DNA from: Plastoroseomonas hellenica
GTDB lineage: Bacteria; Pseudomonadota; Alphaproteobacteria; Acetobacterales; Acetobacteraceae
Assembly: GCF_018129085.1 (NCBI RefSeq)
Contig: NZ_JAAGBB010000001.1
Location: 248,001 to 312,000, forward strand
Reading direction: 5' to 3'
DNA: 64,000 nt
This document shows, piece after piece, positions 8,123 through 15,627 of the stretch. Under the pieces are notes generated by a model. The model ran no database searches and was not told the DNA's origin. It worked only from the letters and a program-made list of their open reading frames with translations. A program made the position numbers and the translations under genes. The first letter of the stretch is position 1, and each line of letters opens with the position of its first letter.

Positions 8123-9676
8123 TCAGGCCGCCTGCGCGGTGCTGCCGCCGGCCAGCGACTGGGTCAGGCTGGCCACCAGGTCGAGCAGACGCGACTGCTG
8201 CTCCGGATCCTCGACGGTCTCCATGATCATGCCCGGCATCTTGCCGAGCAGGCTCAGCAGCTCCTGATCCGGCCCTTCGGACCCACCGGTGCTGCCGCCC
8301 GCCGGCTCAGCGCCGCCGGAGGCCGGGTTCATCGTCACCGACCCCAGCGTGAAGTCGGAGTTGTCGGAGGAATTGCCGGCGCCGTCGTCGATCGGCTGCA
8401 CCTCGACGCGGGCGAATTGCTTGTCGGTGCCGACCGAAACCGAGCCATCCGGCGTGCCCTGGACGATCTTCTCGTCCACGACACGGCCGTCCTCGTCATA
8501 GAAGGTGACCTTGGCCTGCTCGACATGCCCGCCATCCGGGCCATTGCGATACAGGTTGTTGAGCGTCACCTCGCCACCGCCATTGGCCGACTGTCCCGGC
8601 GGGACGGTGAAGGTGAGGCTCTGGCCGCGGTCGATCTCGCCGCTGACGACATCGGTGCCATCAGCGCCATTCTCGACCGAGTAGCCGTTCTTGCCTTCCT
8701 CGACGGTGCCGCCCTCGGCGGAGAGCCATTCGCGGAGGTCGTCGCCGGAGAAGGTCTTCGGTGCGCCGGAACCATCGGCCGGCGCCGCCGGCGGCTCGCA
8801 ATCCGGCGCTGATGGCGCCGGGGTGGCGGCGCCGTCGCCGGCGTGATCGACATGCACCGCCTTCACGGTGAAGTCGGAACCCTTGCCGCCCGACTCGAAT
8901 TCCAGCGTCGCGAAGGGCTTGTCGATGCGGACCGAGAGCTCGCCCGGCTGATTCGGGCCTTGGCCCTGCACGTCATAGACGCCGACGACATTGCCGTCCG
9001 CATCCTTGGCGATGATGCGCCCGGTCTCCTGCCGGCCCTTGTCGGGGCCGCCATTGTAGATGTCGCCGAGCAGCACGGTGGCGCCCTGCGCTTCACCGGC
9101 ACCGGCCGGCGGCGTGAAGGTGAGGCGCTCGCCCGGATCGATCTCGGCGCCGGCCTTGCCGCCGGCGACGCCATAGCCACCGTCTTCCTCGCCGATGCTG
9201 CCCTTGCCGCCCGAGGCCTTCAGCAGGTTCTTCAGCGACTCGCCTTCATAGGAGGTCACCTGGGTATCGCCGTCGCCATGCGCGGCGTCGCTGCCGCCGC
9301 AAGAGCCGCCACTCGACGGCGCCTCGCCGCCGCCTGGGCCTTCGGCGCCGGTCTCGCCGCCCAGCAGCTCGATCGCCGCCTTGATCAGGTCGGCCTTCTG
9401 CTTCGGGTCTTCCGCGTGCTGCGCCATCTCCAGCAGGCTGGTCGCGAGCTCCACCGGGCTCTCATTGCCGCCCGCCTCGCCGCAGCCGCAGGCACCGCCA
9501 TTGATGTTGACGTCCCCATTGATGGTCACGTCGCCGCCATCCCGTCCGCGGAACGCGGAGGCGGGCAGATCGAAGCTGCTGGCATTCGGCTTGGTCAGGC
9601 CCTCGAACAGGGCACCGCCGATGGCGGCCCCGACCGGGCCGCCGAACAGGCCGCCCGCGATGGTACCAAGATTCAT
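8123..9676 (-). CDS. 517-aa Gly-rich acidic protein with duplicated beta domain, T3SS-linked
   Basis: I do not recognise a family. N-terminus MNLGTIAGGLFGG is followed by a Gly/Asn stretch (DVTINGDVNINGG, residues 49-61) and a short helical segment (72-106). Two related segments follow at residues 141-277 and 307-450, each reading LTFT.P..., LY/IYNGPD, DADG/DEDG, DKPFA/DKQFA and SDFT. A second helical segment (469-511) echoes the first (EDPKQK and EDPEQQ). There is no classical signal peptide. Acidic, Gly-rich composition and position beside sctI and a chaperone-like gene suggest a secreted T3SS component or harpin-like protein; this is inference. The start has AAGGAG 8 bases upstream. Confidence 0.8.
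   Translation of the reverse strand: MNLGTIAGGLFGGPVGAAIGGALFEGLTKPNASSFDLPASAFRGRDGGDVTINGDVNINGGACGCGEAGGNESPVELATSLLEMAQHAEDPKQKADLIKAAIELLGGETGAEGPGGGEAPSSGGSCGGSDAAHGDGDTQVTSYEGESLKNLLKASGGKGSIGEEDGGYGVAGGKAGAEIDPGERLTFTPPAGAGEAQGATVLLGDIYNGGPDKGRQETGRIIAKDADGNVVGVYDVQGQGPNQPGELSVRIDKPFATLEFESGGKGSDFTVKAVHVDHAGDGAATPAPSAPDCEPPAAPADGSGAPKTFSGDDLREWLSAEGGTVEEGKNGYSVENGADGTDVVSGEIDRGQSLTFTVPPGQSANGGGEVTLNNLYRNGPDGGHVEQAKVTFYDEDGRVVDEKIVQGTPDGSVSVGTDKQFARVEVQPIDDGAGNSSDNSDFTLGSVTMNPASGGAEPAGGSTGGSEGPDQELLSLLGKMPGMIMETVEDPEQQSRLLDLVASLTQSLAGGSTAQAA
8327..8758 (-). repeat. Second copy of the internal protein repeat (residues 307-450)
   Basis: It encodes KTFSGDDLREWL, SLTFTVPPG, VTLNNLYRNGPDGG, YDEDGRVV, DKQFARVEV and SDFTLGSV in the same order as the corresponding elements of the first copy. 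The copies are diverged at amino-acid level, so this is an old duplication. Confidence 0.7.
8846..9256 (-). repeat. First copy of the internal protein repeat (residues 141-277)
   Basis: It encodes TSYEGESLKNLL, RLTFTPPAG, VLLGDIYNGGPDKG, KDADGNVV, DKPFATLEF and SDFTVKAV. It aligns motif by motif with the copy at 8327-8758. Confidence 0.7.
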
Positions 9677-9724
9677 CGTCTCTCTCCTTGCGCTCTCTCT
9701 CGAAGAACCCTGCTCTCTCAGGGT
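9677..9724 (-). promoter_or_regulatory. Leader A: CTCTCT-rich leader with hairpin before the 517-aa gene
   Basis: Immediately upstream of the ATG at 9676 are AAGGAG and a GAGAGAGAG run, then a hairpin ACCCTG (9707-9712) / CAGGGT (9719-9724). The same arrangement recurs before the neighbouring 65-aa gene, with one stem pair changed on both sides. Confidence 0.5.
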
Positions 9725-9739
9725 GTGGGGAAGGCCGCC

Positions 9740-9937
9740 TTACTCGTCCTCGGCCCCCAACTCGCTCAGCATGTCCTGCAGGATCGGCTGCGCGATGGTC
9801 TGCATGACGAAGCCGCCGACCTGCGTCATGCCCTGCAGCATCTGGTCGCCCAGCACGCCCTCGAACAGCGAACCGGCGATGCCGCCGCCGCCGCCACCGC
9901 CGCCAAGGACGGCTCCCGCGATCGAACCGAGATCCAT
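9740..9937 (-). CDS. 65-aa Gly-rich protein, short paralogue of the 517-aa protein's N-terminus
   Basis: Product MDLGSIAGAVLGG, then eight Gly around residues 12-19, then SLFEGVLGDQMLQGMTQ and a helical, acidic C-terminus (LQDMLSELGAEDE). The first 30 residues match MNLGTIAGGLFGG...GGALFEGL of the 517-aa protein next door, and the leaders are related, so the genes share an N-terminal module. Size and helical C-terminus resemble a polymerising T3SS subunit, but it does not clearly match SctF. The role is unknown. GGAGAGGAG lies upstream of the ATG. Confidence 0.75.
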   Translation of the reverse strand: MDLGSIAGAVLGGGGGGGGIAGSLFEGVLGDQMLQGMTQVGGFVMQTIAQPILQDMLSELGAEDE

Positions 9938-9993
9938 GGTGTCTCTCTCCTCTCCGTTGCTCTCTCGAAGACCCCTGCTCTCTCGTTCAGGGG
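9938..9993 (-). promoter_or_regulatory. Leader B: CTCTCT-rich leader with hairpin before the 65-aa gene
   Basis: CCCCTG at 9972-9977 pairs with CAGGGG at 9988-9993. The flanking CTCTCTCGAAGA and GCTCTCTC strings are shared with leader A. The outer stem pair is A-T in A and C-G in B, a compensating change that supports a conserved RNA structure. The 3' arm overlaps the stop region of the preceding TPR gene. Confidence 0.5.
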
Positions 9994-10421
9994 CGGACCG
10001 GCTGTCCGGCGCGCTGCCGGATCGCCGTGCCTATGGTCATGGCCAGCCGCCGCGATGCGCCGTCGGGGCCTGCCAGGATGATGTCGAGCTGCCGTGCCGC
10101 TTCCGCGTATCGGCCGCCTGCGGCGAGCGCCATCAGCAGCAGCCCCTGCACGGGAACGCGGCCATGGCGCTTACCGAGCGCCTCTCGCTCGAGGATGCGC
10201 ACCGCGTCGTCGGCGCGGCCGGCATGCAACGCCATCAGCGCGCGGCCGACGGCGGCGATCGGGTGATCGGGCGTCTCGTGGTCGAGCGCGTCGAGGATCG
10301 GCAGCGCCTGCTCGCCGTGGCCCTGCTGCACGGCGGCGAGCGCGATCTCGGCCAGCATCCGCGCATCGCTCCTCGAGAGCAGCACGGTGCGGTCGCGGTT
10401 CGGCGGAAGGATGTGGTTCAT
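9987..10421 (-). CDS. TPR-type protein, candidate T3SS chaperone (HrpB1/SctG-like)
   Basis: The 144-aa all-helical protein has TPR-like repeats, e.g. ALPILDALDHETPDHPIAAVGRA followed by ALMALHAGRADDAVRILE and GLLLMALAAGGRYAEAARQLD. No signal peptide is present. Proteins of this size and fold in T3SS loci (HrpB1/HrpK of Xanthomonas, YscG/PscG) chaperone needle or secreted subunits. Its position just upstream of two candidate secreted proteins and a 4-base overlap with sctC1 fit that. The family name is inferred from fold and context only. Confidence 0.6.
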   Translation of the reverse strand: MNHILPPNRDRTVLLSRSDARMLAEIALAAVQQGHGEQALPILDALDHETPDHPIAAVGRALMALHAGRADDAVRILEREALGKRHGRVPVQGLLLMALAAGGRYAEAARQLDIILAGPDGASRRLAMTIGTAIRQRAGQPVRP

Positions 10422-11179
10422 GTGCCTCGCTCCGTGCGGCCGCGGAAGATGCGAATGGAGCCGGCCGGCGCCACGGTCGCGGCCGGTGTCTCGCGCCGTG
10501 CCAGGGCAGCGAGGGTCTGCTCGATGAGTGCGACATAGCGCGGCGGGCCTGCCAGGATGGCGAGGCCGAGGCCACCGGATGCGATGCGGATCGGCCAGCG
10601 CTCATCGACGATGCCGAGGCTGCCGAGCGCCGCGCCGAGCGCGCGGGGGCTGACGCGGCCGAGCTCGACGAGTCGCGACACGGCTTCCGAGGAGGCGGAG
10701 ATGTGCAGCGTCGCGCCGTCACTGAACCAGTCGAAACCGTGCATCGCCGCGAGCTGCTCAAGCAGCCCGCGCGCCGGCAGCGCGGGCAGGCGGCCGCGCA
10801 CCCGGCCGCGCACCGCGTCGCTGATCGCGACCGAAAGCCCGACCCGGCGCCCGAACTCGGTCAGCACCTCGCGCAGGTCCTGGTCGACGACGGCATAGTC
10901 GAAGCGCCGCCCTTCCCATGGCACGGCGGGGCGCGGGACCGGCGCCGAGATGGTGAACTCGAGCTCGGTGCCGGCGCTGGCGGTGCTCTCGGGCAGCGCT
11001 GGCGGCAGTGCCTCCTCCGTCGCGGCGGGTTCCGGCGGAGCGGGCTCCTCGGCCCGAGTCGGAACAGGCAGCAAAATCACAAAGATAAATACTGAAAGTA
11101 ATCGCGTTAACGTGATCGGAATATTCTGGCTCGCCTCACGGTTGCCGCGGGGGTCGGCAGGTTGCGTGAGCGTATTCAT
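10418..11179 (-). CDS. T3SS secretin N-terminal domain protein SctC1 (NolW/RhcC1-like)
   Basis: The ATG at 11179 gives 253 residues with a signal peptide (LTRLLSVFIFVILLPVPTRA). A Pro/Glu linker follows, then an N0-type secretin domain: FDYAVVDQDLREVLTEFGRRVGLS and GLLEQLAAMHGFDWF with SDGATLHIS. A second small domain (about residues 160-215) follows; the membrane-spanning secretin core is absent. This is the layout of NolW/RhcC1 in rhizobial T3SS, where the secretin is split over two genes. The partner core is probably the gene at 15627. An in-frame GTG at 11221 is possible but lacks a ribosome site. Confidence 0.8.
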   Translation of the reverse strand: MNTLTQPADPRGNREASQNIPITLTRLLSVFIFVILLPVPTRAEEPAPPEPAATEEALPPALPESTASAGTELEFTISAPVPRPAVPWEGRRFDYAVVDQDLREVLTEFGRRVGLSVAISDAVRGRVRGRLPALPARGLLEQLAAMHGFDWFSDGATLHISASSEAVSRLVELGRVSPRALGAALGSLGIVDERWPIRIASGGLGLAILAGPPRYVALIEQTLAALARRETPAATVAPAGSIRIFRGRTERGT

Positions 11180-11375
11180 GCTTGCCACCGTAGAAAAGAA
11201 GTCCAGACCCGCCAAGCACACGCATATTAAATAGAAATGTCACTTTCATGATGGCGAATGAGTGAGCTTGATATTGCCCAGTCGCGGTTGACCGCCGGTC
11301 CATTCTGCCGCGAATAAATTGGCACCCGCGGTGACGAGGCGTCGCGGCGTTGGTCGGTGGAGACGGGTCTTGTCC
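11180..11375. promoter_or_regulatory. Divergent intergenic region between the two T3SS arms
   Basis: This 196-base gap is clearly more AT-rich than its surroundings (e.g. ATATTAAATAGAAATG near 11224-11239) and must hold promoters for both arms. A sigma-70-like rightward candidate is TTGACC at 11288-11293 with GAATAA at 11312-11317, an 18-base spacing. No rhizobial tts-box or HrpL-type GGAACC...CCAC box was found by eye. Confidence 0.45.
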
Positions 11376-11591
11376 ATGCACGGTCGGGGTCAGAACAGCG
11401 CGCAGGCGACGCAGGGCAATCCCGCCCGACACGTGCCGCGTCTGGCGGCGGGCGAAGCCCGCTGCCGCGTGCTGTTCGAAGCCGCGACCGACGCGGAGGA
11501 CCAGGTGCGGCTCGGCCGGCTGTTAGGCGCGTGGCGCGCCGCCCTCGATCTTTCGCCCATCCTGGCCGAACCACCAAAACGGAGCATTTGA
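11376..11591 (+). CDS. 71-aa protein ahead of the needle candidate, possible co-chaperone
   Basis: The ATG at 11376 gives MHGRGQNSAQ...; the C-terminal part (RCRVLFEAATDAEDQVRLGRL...) is an amphipathic helix. In Yersinia-type systems the needle subunit is kept soluble by small helical partners (YscE with YscG), and this gene abuts the needle candidate with a 3-base gap. No sequence motif proves the link. A TTG-started longer form (11319) is less likely. Confidence 0.45.
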   Translation: MHGRGQNSAQATQGNPARHVPRLAAGEARCRVLFEAATDAEDQVRLGRLLGAWRAALDLSPILAEPPKRSI

Positions 11592-11594
11592 CCC

Positions 11595-11774
11595 ATGTCT
11601 GGCATCAGCGCAGCCCCGTCCGCCCCTGCCATCGGTGGCGGCGACGCCTCCGGCGCCATCGGCGACATGCAGGCCGCCTTCGATCAGGCCATCGCCAAGG
11701 CCGCCGAGATCACCGCGATCACCACGGTGAAGAAGGCGGAACTCGACGCCGCCAAGCAGCGTCCGCAGAACTGA
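11595..11774 (+). CDS. Candidate T3SS needle/pilus subunit (SctF/NopA-like), 59 aa
   Basis: The product starts MSGISAAPSAPAIGGGDASG, then forms a helix with FDQAIAKAAEITAITTVKKA and ends KQRPQN. A Gly/Ser/Ala-rich N-terminus, a single polar helix, no cysteine and a length near 60 resemble the small rhizobial NopA/HrpA-type pilus subunits and shorter SctF proteins. CGGAG lies 10-12 bases before the ATG. It precedes sctD and is followed by strong hairpins, consistent with a highly expressed subunit. No other needle gene is seen in the window. Confidence 0.55.
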   Translation: MSGISAAPSAPAIGGGDASGAIGDMQAAFDQAIAKAAEITAITTVKKAELDAAKQRPQN

Positions 11775-11782
11775 ACCGGGAC

Positions 11783-11849
11783 GGGGCCGGCTTCACGCCG
11801 GCCCCTCTCGCCCCGCCCGCCGGCCCCTTCCACAGGGCCTTCCGGCGGG
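11783..11849 (+). terminator. Two consecutive hairpins after the needle candidate (attenuator-like)
   Basis: A perfect 9-bp stem GGGGCCGGC (11783-11791) / GCCGGCCCC (11797-11805) has a 5-base loop. A second stem CCCGCCGG (11816-11823) / CCGGCGGG (11842-11849) has further pairing inside. Only a short TCTC follows the first. Placed between the needle candidate and sctD, they probably reduce read-through or protect the upstream mRNA. Confidence 0.5.
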
Positions 11850-11868
11850 CGCGGCGAGGATCCGATCC

Positions 11869-12750
11869 ATGCGCGAACACGCCCCCCCTGACACCGCGTC
11901 CGGCGACAAGGCGCCCTGGCGCATCGAGATTCTGTCCGGCCCGCACGCTGGTGCGGTTCTGCCATTGCCGGCCGGCGCATTCCGGCTGGGTGGCGCGCCG
12001 GAGGACGACCTGGTGTTCGCCGATCCCGGCGCGCGACCTGGCCATGCGCTGCTGACCCTTGGCCACGACGGCGAGGCGCGGCTGGCCGCGGGAGCGGAGA
12101 TCATGGCCGCCGGGCGCCGCATCGCCGCGGGCGCCGAACGGCGCCTCGCCGCGGGCGCAGAGATTGTGCTCGGCGCCACGCGGCTGCGTGTGGCGGGGCC
12201 GCCGCGCGCGGTGCGGTCGCGAACTTGGCTCCGGCCCGTGACCGCGATGGCGGGCGGTGCGATCGCGGCGTTGATCGCTGGCTTCGCCTGGTTGCAGCCC
12301 GGCCCGTCGGCTGCCGTCGCCGGACCGCCCGCGGCGGCTGCGCCACGCGCGGCGGTGCCCGACCCAATGGCTGCCGCCGCCGCGCTGCAGGCGAAGCTCG
12401 ACGAAGCGGGCCTGCCGCTCACGGCGCGCGCCGAAGGCGGCGCGGTACTGGTCGCGGGCGCACTGCCGACCGGCGAGGATCGCCGCTGGGCCGCGCTGCG
12501 CGCCTGGTATGACGGGGCGCATGGCGCCGGCCCCGCGCTGCTCGTGCGCCTCGGCGCCGCGGTCCCGGCGGAATTGCCCCGCCTCGCGGTCCGCGCGGTT
12601 TCCCTGGCGCCGATCCCCTTCGTCATCGCCGCCGATGGCGAGCGTTACGGCGAAGGCGCGGTGCTGCCCGGCGGCTGGGTGCTCGACGGCATCACCGCTG
12701 AACATCTGGTCTTCCGGCGCGGGGACCGCACCGTGACGACGGGCCTCTGA
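11869..12750 (+). CDS. sctD: T3SS inner-membrane ring protein SctD
   Basis: YscD/PrgH-family basal-body protein. Residues about 16-110 form an FHA-like cytoplasmic domain (IEILSGPHAGAVLPLPAG, then FRLGGAPEDDLVF and GHALLTL). A single membrane span at about 124-143 follows. The periplasmic part (about 165-290) has the BON-type pattern LQAKLDEAGLPLTARAEGG. The order cytoplasmic FHA, one span, periplasmic ring domains is diagnostic. The 293-aa length is shorter than Yersinia YscD. GAGGA precedes the ATG. Confidence 0.85.
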   Translation: MREHAPPDTASGDKAPWRIEILSGPHAGAVLPLPAGAFRLGGAPEDDLVFADPGARPGHALLTLGHDGEARLAAGAEIMAAGRRIAAGAERRLAAGAEIVLGATRLRVAGPPRAVRSRTWLRPVTAMAGGAIAALIAGFAWLQPGPSAAVAGPPAAAAPRAAVPDPMAAAAALQAKLDEAGLPLTARAEGGAVLVAGALPTGEDRRWAALRAWYDGAHGAGPALLVRLGAAVPAELPRLAVRAVSLAPIPFVIAADGERYGEGAVLPGGWVLDGITAEHLVFRRGDRTVTTGL

Positions 12751-12754
12751 CGCG

Positions 12755-13222
12755 ATGCCGCCAGTCATGCGGACGCCGGGCAGCGGCGAGGCGGTGGCGC
12801 CGGCCCAGCCGGCCGGCGTCGCCGGCGAGCCAGCCGAGGGCGCCATCCCCGCGGCCGCCGCGCGCATCGCCGCGCTGCGGTCCCGCCAACCGCCGGCGGA
12901 TGCCGCCGGTGATGCCGGCGGGATCGGCACCGATGCGATCGCCGAGCTTGCCTTCCTCACCGGCGGCGAGGGTGCGGGACGGACGCCGCGCAATTCCTCC
13001 GGCCTTGCCGCCGCGCTGCTCGACCACGTGGCACCCACCGCCGCCTCGCTCGGGCGGCTCACTCCGGGCCGCATCGTCACCCTGCTGGAACTCGCCGCCG
13101 GCACGCTGGAGGCGGCATCGGAAGACGACGTCCTGGCCGCCCTCGGGGCCGAGGCGCTGCGCCACGAGCTCGATCGCCATCGCGATCTGGCCGAGCGGCG
13201 CGGCACCATGGTCGAGAGCTGA
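12755..13222 (+). CDS. 155-aa T3SS protein, candidate SctX
   Basis: Soluble protein with a disordered Ala/Pro/Gly N-terminus (residues 1-45) and a helical C-terminal half ending ALRHELDRHRDLAERR. It lies directly before an SctY-like TPR gene and sctV, the yscX-yscY-lcrD order of Yersinia. YscX binds YscY and SctV and is secreted. The tail RHELDRHR loosely resembles the YscX region before its C-terminus. Assignment is by synteny; direct similarity is weak. Confidence 0.45.
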   Translation: MPPVMRTPGSGEAVAPAQPAGVAGEPAEGAIPAAAARIAALRSRQPPADAAGDAGGIGTDAIAELAFLTGGEGAGRTPRNSSGLAAALLDHVAPTAASLGRLTPGRIVTLLELAAGTLEAASEDDVLAALGAEALRHELDRHRDLAERRGTMVES

Positions 13223-13228
13223 GCCGCC

Positions 13229-13549
13229 GTGCGGACCGAAATCGCCGAGCTGCTGCACTGCCTGGGCTATGTCTATCTGCGCCAGGGGCAGCTTCGCCGC
13301 GCCGCCGTGCTGCTGATGCTGGCTGCGCGCGATCACGCCTCCGCGCCGCTGCTGCGCACCCTGGCGCTGGCGCTGATCGGCTGCGGCCTCGGAGAGCAGG
13401 CGACGCAGGTGCTGGACCGCGCCGAGGCGCTGGACCCGGCCGGTGCCGCGCTGCCGCTCAACCGAGTCCTGCGCGCCCGCGCCCTGCTGGCGCTGGGCCG
13501 GCGCGAGGAGGCGCGGGCCGCCTTCCGCGCCGTCCGGGACGCGGCGTGA
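13229..13549 (+). CDS. TPR chaperone SctY (YscY-like)
   Basis: The 106-aa helical protein from GTG at 13229 has TPR repeats: ELLHCLGYVYLRQGQLRRAAVLL, then LRTLALALIGCGLGEQATQVLDRA and ARALLALGRREEARAAF. In Yersinia-type loci YscY sits directly before sctV, chaperones SctX and docks on SctV. Here the stop overlaps the sctV start (TGATG), supporting coupling. Confidence 0.65.
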   Translation: MRTEIAELLHCLGYVYLRQGQLRRAAVLLMLAARDHASAPLLRTLALALIGCGLGEQATQVLDRAEALDPAGAALPLNRVLRARALLALGRREEARAAFRAVRDAA

Positions 13550-15627
13550 TGCTCGGCCGCACCCTCGCCAGGCTGCCCTTCCGATCCGACCTCGCCGTCG
13601 CCGCTTTGCTGCTCGCCACCGTGGCGATGATGGTGGTGCCGCTGCCGACCATCGCGGTGGATGCGCTGCTGACGATCTCGATCAGCGGCGCCGTGCTGCT
13701 GCTGATGGTCGCCTTCTATTTGCGGACGCCGGTCGAATTCTCGACCCTGCCCGCGGTCATCCTGGTGATGACGGTCTTCCGCCTGGCGCTGTCGATCGCG
13801 ACCACGCGGCTCGTGCTGCTGCAGGCCGATGCCGGCGACATCGTCCGGACCTTCGGTGAATTCGTGGTCGGCGGCAATGTCGTGGTCGGGCTGGTGATCT
13901 TCCTGATCATCACCGTGGTGCAGTTCGTCGTCATCACCAAGGGCGCCGAGCGCGTCGCCGAGGTGGCGGCCCGCTTCACCCTGGATGCGCTGCCCGGCAA
14001 GCAGATGGCGATCGACGCCGATCTCCGCTCCGGCGACATCGACCAGCAGGAGGCGCGCCGCCGCCGCCGCGGGCTCGAGCGGGAAAGCCAGCTCTATGGC
14101 GCCATGGACGGTGCCATGAAGTTCGTGAAGGGCGACGCCATAGCCGGCCTGGTCATCATCGTCGTCAACCTGATCGGGGGCCTGGCGGTCGGGGTCATGC
14201 AGCACGGCATGTCGATCGGCGCGGCGGGCAGGACCTACGCCGTGCTGACGGTGGGCGACGGCCTGGTCGCGCAGATCCCGGCACTTTTCGTCGCGATCAC
14301 CGCCGGCATCGTCGTCACCCGCGTCGCCACCGCCGAGGCCGATGGCACGGATAGCCTGGGGGCCGAGATCGTCGGCCAGGTGATGGGTGACGCCCGCGCG
14401 TTGTGGCTCGCCGCCGCCGCGGCCGCGCTGCTCGGCCTGGTGCCGGGCTTCCCGGTGGTGCTGTTCCTCGCGCTGGCCGCAGGCTTCGCCCTGCTGGCGC
14501 GCCGCGCCGGGCGCGCGCCGGCGATCGCACTCGCCAAGGCGGAGCAGGAGGCGCTCGCGATCGTGACGCCGGAGGTGTCGCGCATCCGCCTGCTGCTCTC
14601 GCCGGGCCTCGCCGCGGCGCTGCCGCGGGAGCGCCTGCGCGACGCGCTGGCGGCAGCGGTGAACGAAGCCGCGGACGCGCTCGGCGTATCAGTTCCGACG
14701 GTACTGCCAATAGCGTCCAACGCGCTCGAGGGGGAGCGCTTCCGCCTTGAGATCGATGGCGTGCCGGTAGCGGAGGGCGTGTTGCCACCGGATGCGGTGC
14801 TGCTGCGGGACGACCCTGAACATGCGGAGCTCGCGGGCGTGGCGCTGATCCGGGCGGAGCCGCTGCCAGGCCAGCAGGGGTTCTGGGCGTCGCGCGCCGA
14901 CGCTTCGCGCCTCGCGGCATCCGGTGTCGGCCACGCCGTGCCCGAGCAGGCGCTGGCCATGTGTGTCGCCGCCGTGCTGCGCGCCCAGGCGGCGCAGTTC
15001 GTCGGCATCCAGGAGACCCGCGCCCTGCTGGCGCGGCTGGAAAGCGAATATGGCGACCTGATCCGCGAGACGCTGCGCGTGGTGCCGCTGCAGCGCATCG
15101 CCGAGGTGCTGCGCCGCCTGCTGGAGGAAGGCATCGCCGTGCGCAACCTGCGCGGCCTGCTCGAGAGCCTGCTGGAACATGGCGAGCGCGAGCAGGATGT
15201 CGCCGCCCTGTCGGAAGCGGTGCGGGCCGGGCTGCGGCGCCAGATCTGCCATCGCCATGCCGACCACAACCGCATCATCGCCGCCTTCATGATGGACGCG
15301 GACGCCGAGGAGACGATCCGCTCGGCGGTGCGCACCACACCGGCGGGCACCTTCCTCGCCCTGCCGGAGGGTGTCACCGCGGCGCTCGCCGAACGCCTGC
15401 GCATGGAGCTCGCCGCCTCGCGCGGGCCGGCGCCGGTGATGCTGTGCTCGCTCGATATCCGGCGGCACGTGAGAACCCTGCTGGCCAACAACGGAGCGGA
15501 CGTCGCCGTGATCTCCTACCAGGACCTGTCGCCGGATTTCACCGTGCAGCCGCTCGGCACGATCCACCTCCCCGGTGGCATGGCGGCCCGCGCCCGCGGC
15601 CCGCAGCCCGAACGGGCGGTCGCCTGA
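13549..15627 (+). CDS. sctV: T3SS export-gate protein SctV
   Basis: LcrD/FlhA-family protein whose cytoplasmic ring receives chaperone-substrate complexes. The ATG at 13549 gives 692 residues. About seven or eight spans occupy residues 1-330, with the hallmark LPAVILVMTVFRLALSIATTRL and the FHIPEP-region equivalent FTLDALPGKQMAIDADLRSG near residue 145. The C-terminal cytoplasmic domain includes RIAEVLRRLLEEGIAVRNLR and ARGLLESL-type repeats. It overlaps sctY and the secretin gene by one base on each side. Confidence 0.97.
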   Translation: MLGRTLARLPFRSDLAVAALLLATVAMMVVPLPTIAVDALLTISISGAVLLLMVAFYLRTPVEFSTLPAVILVMTVFRLALSIATTRLVLLQADAGDIVRTFGEFVVGGNVVVGLVIFLIITVVQFVVITKGAERVAEVAARFTLDALPGKQMAIDADLRSGDIDQQEARRRRRGLERESQLYGAMDGAMKFVKGDAIAGLVIIVVNLIGGLAVGVMQHGMSIGAAGRTYAVLTVGDGLVAQIPALFVAITAGIVVTRVATAEADGTDSLGAEIVGQVMGDARALWLAAAAAALLGLVPGFPVVLFLALAAGFALLARRAGRAPAIALAKAEQEALAIVTPEVSRIRLLLSPGLAAALPRERLRDALAAAVNEAADALGVSVPTVLPIASNALEGERFRLEIDGVPVAEGVLPPDAVLLRDDPEHAELAGVALIRAEPLPGQQGFWASRADASRLAASGVGHAVPEQALAMCVAAVLRAQAAQFVGIQETRALLARLESEYGDLIRETLRVVPLQRIAEVLRRLLEEGIAVRNLRGLLESLLEHGEREQDVAALSEAVRAGLRRQICHRHADHNRIIAAFMMDADAEETIRSAVRTTPAGTFLALPEGVTAALAERLRMELAASRGPAPVMLCSLDIRRHVRTLLANNGADVAVISYQDLSPDFTVQPLGTIHLPGGMAARARGPQPERAVA

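Noticed and set aside
11222-11375. Rhizobial tts-box or HrpL box controlling the T3SS
   Set aside because: Neither consensus could be found by eye in the divergent gap; the regulator must be of another type or recognise a different site.
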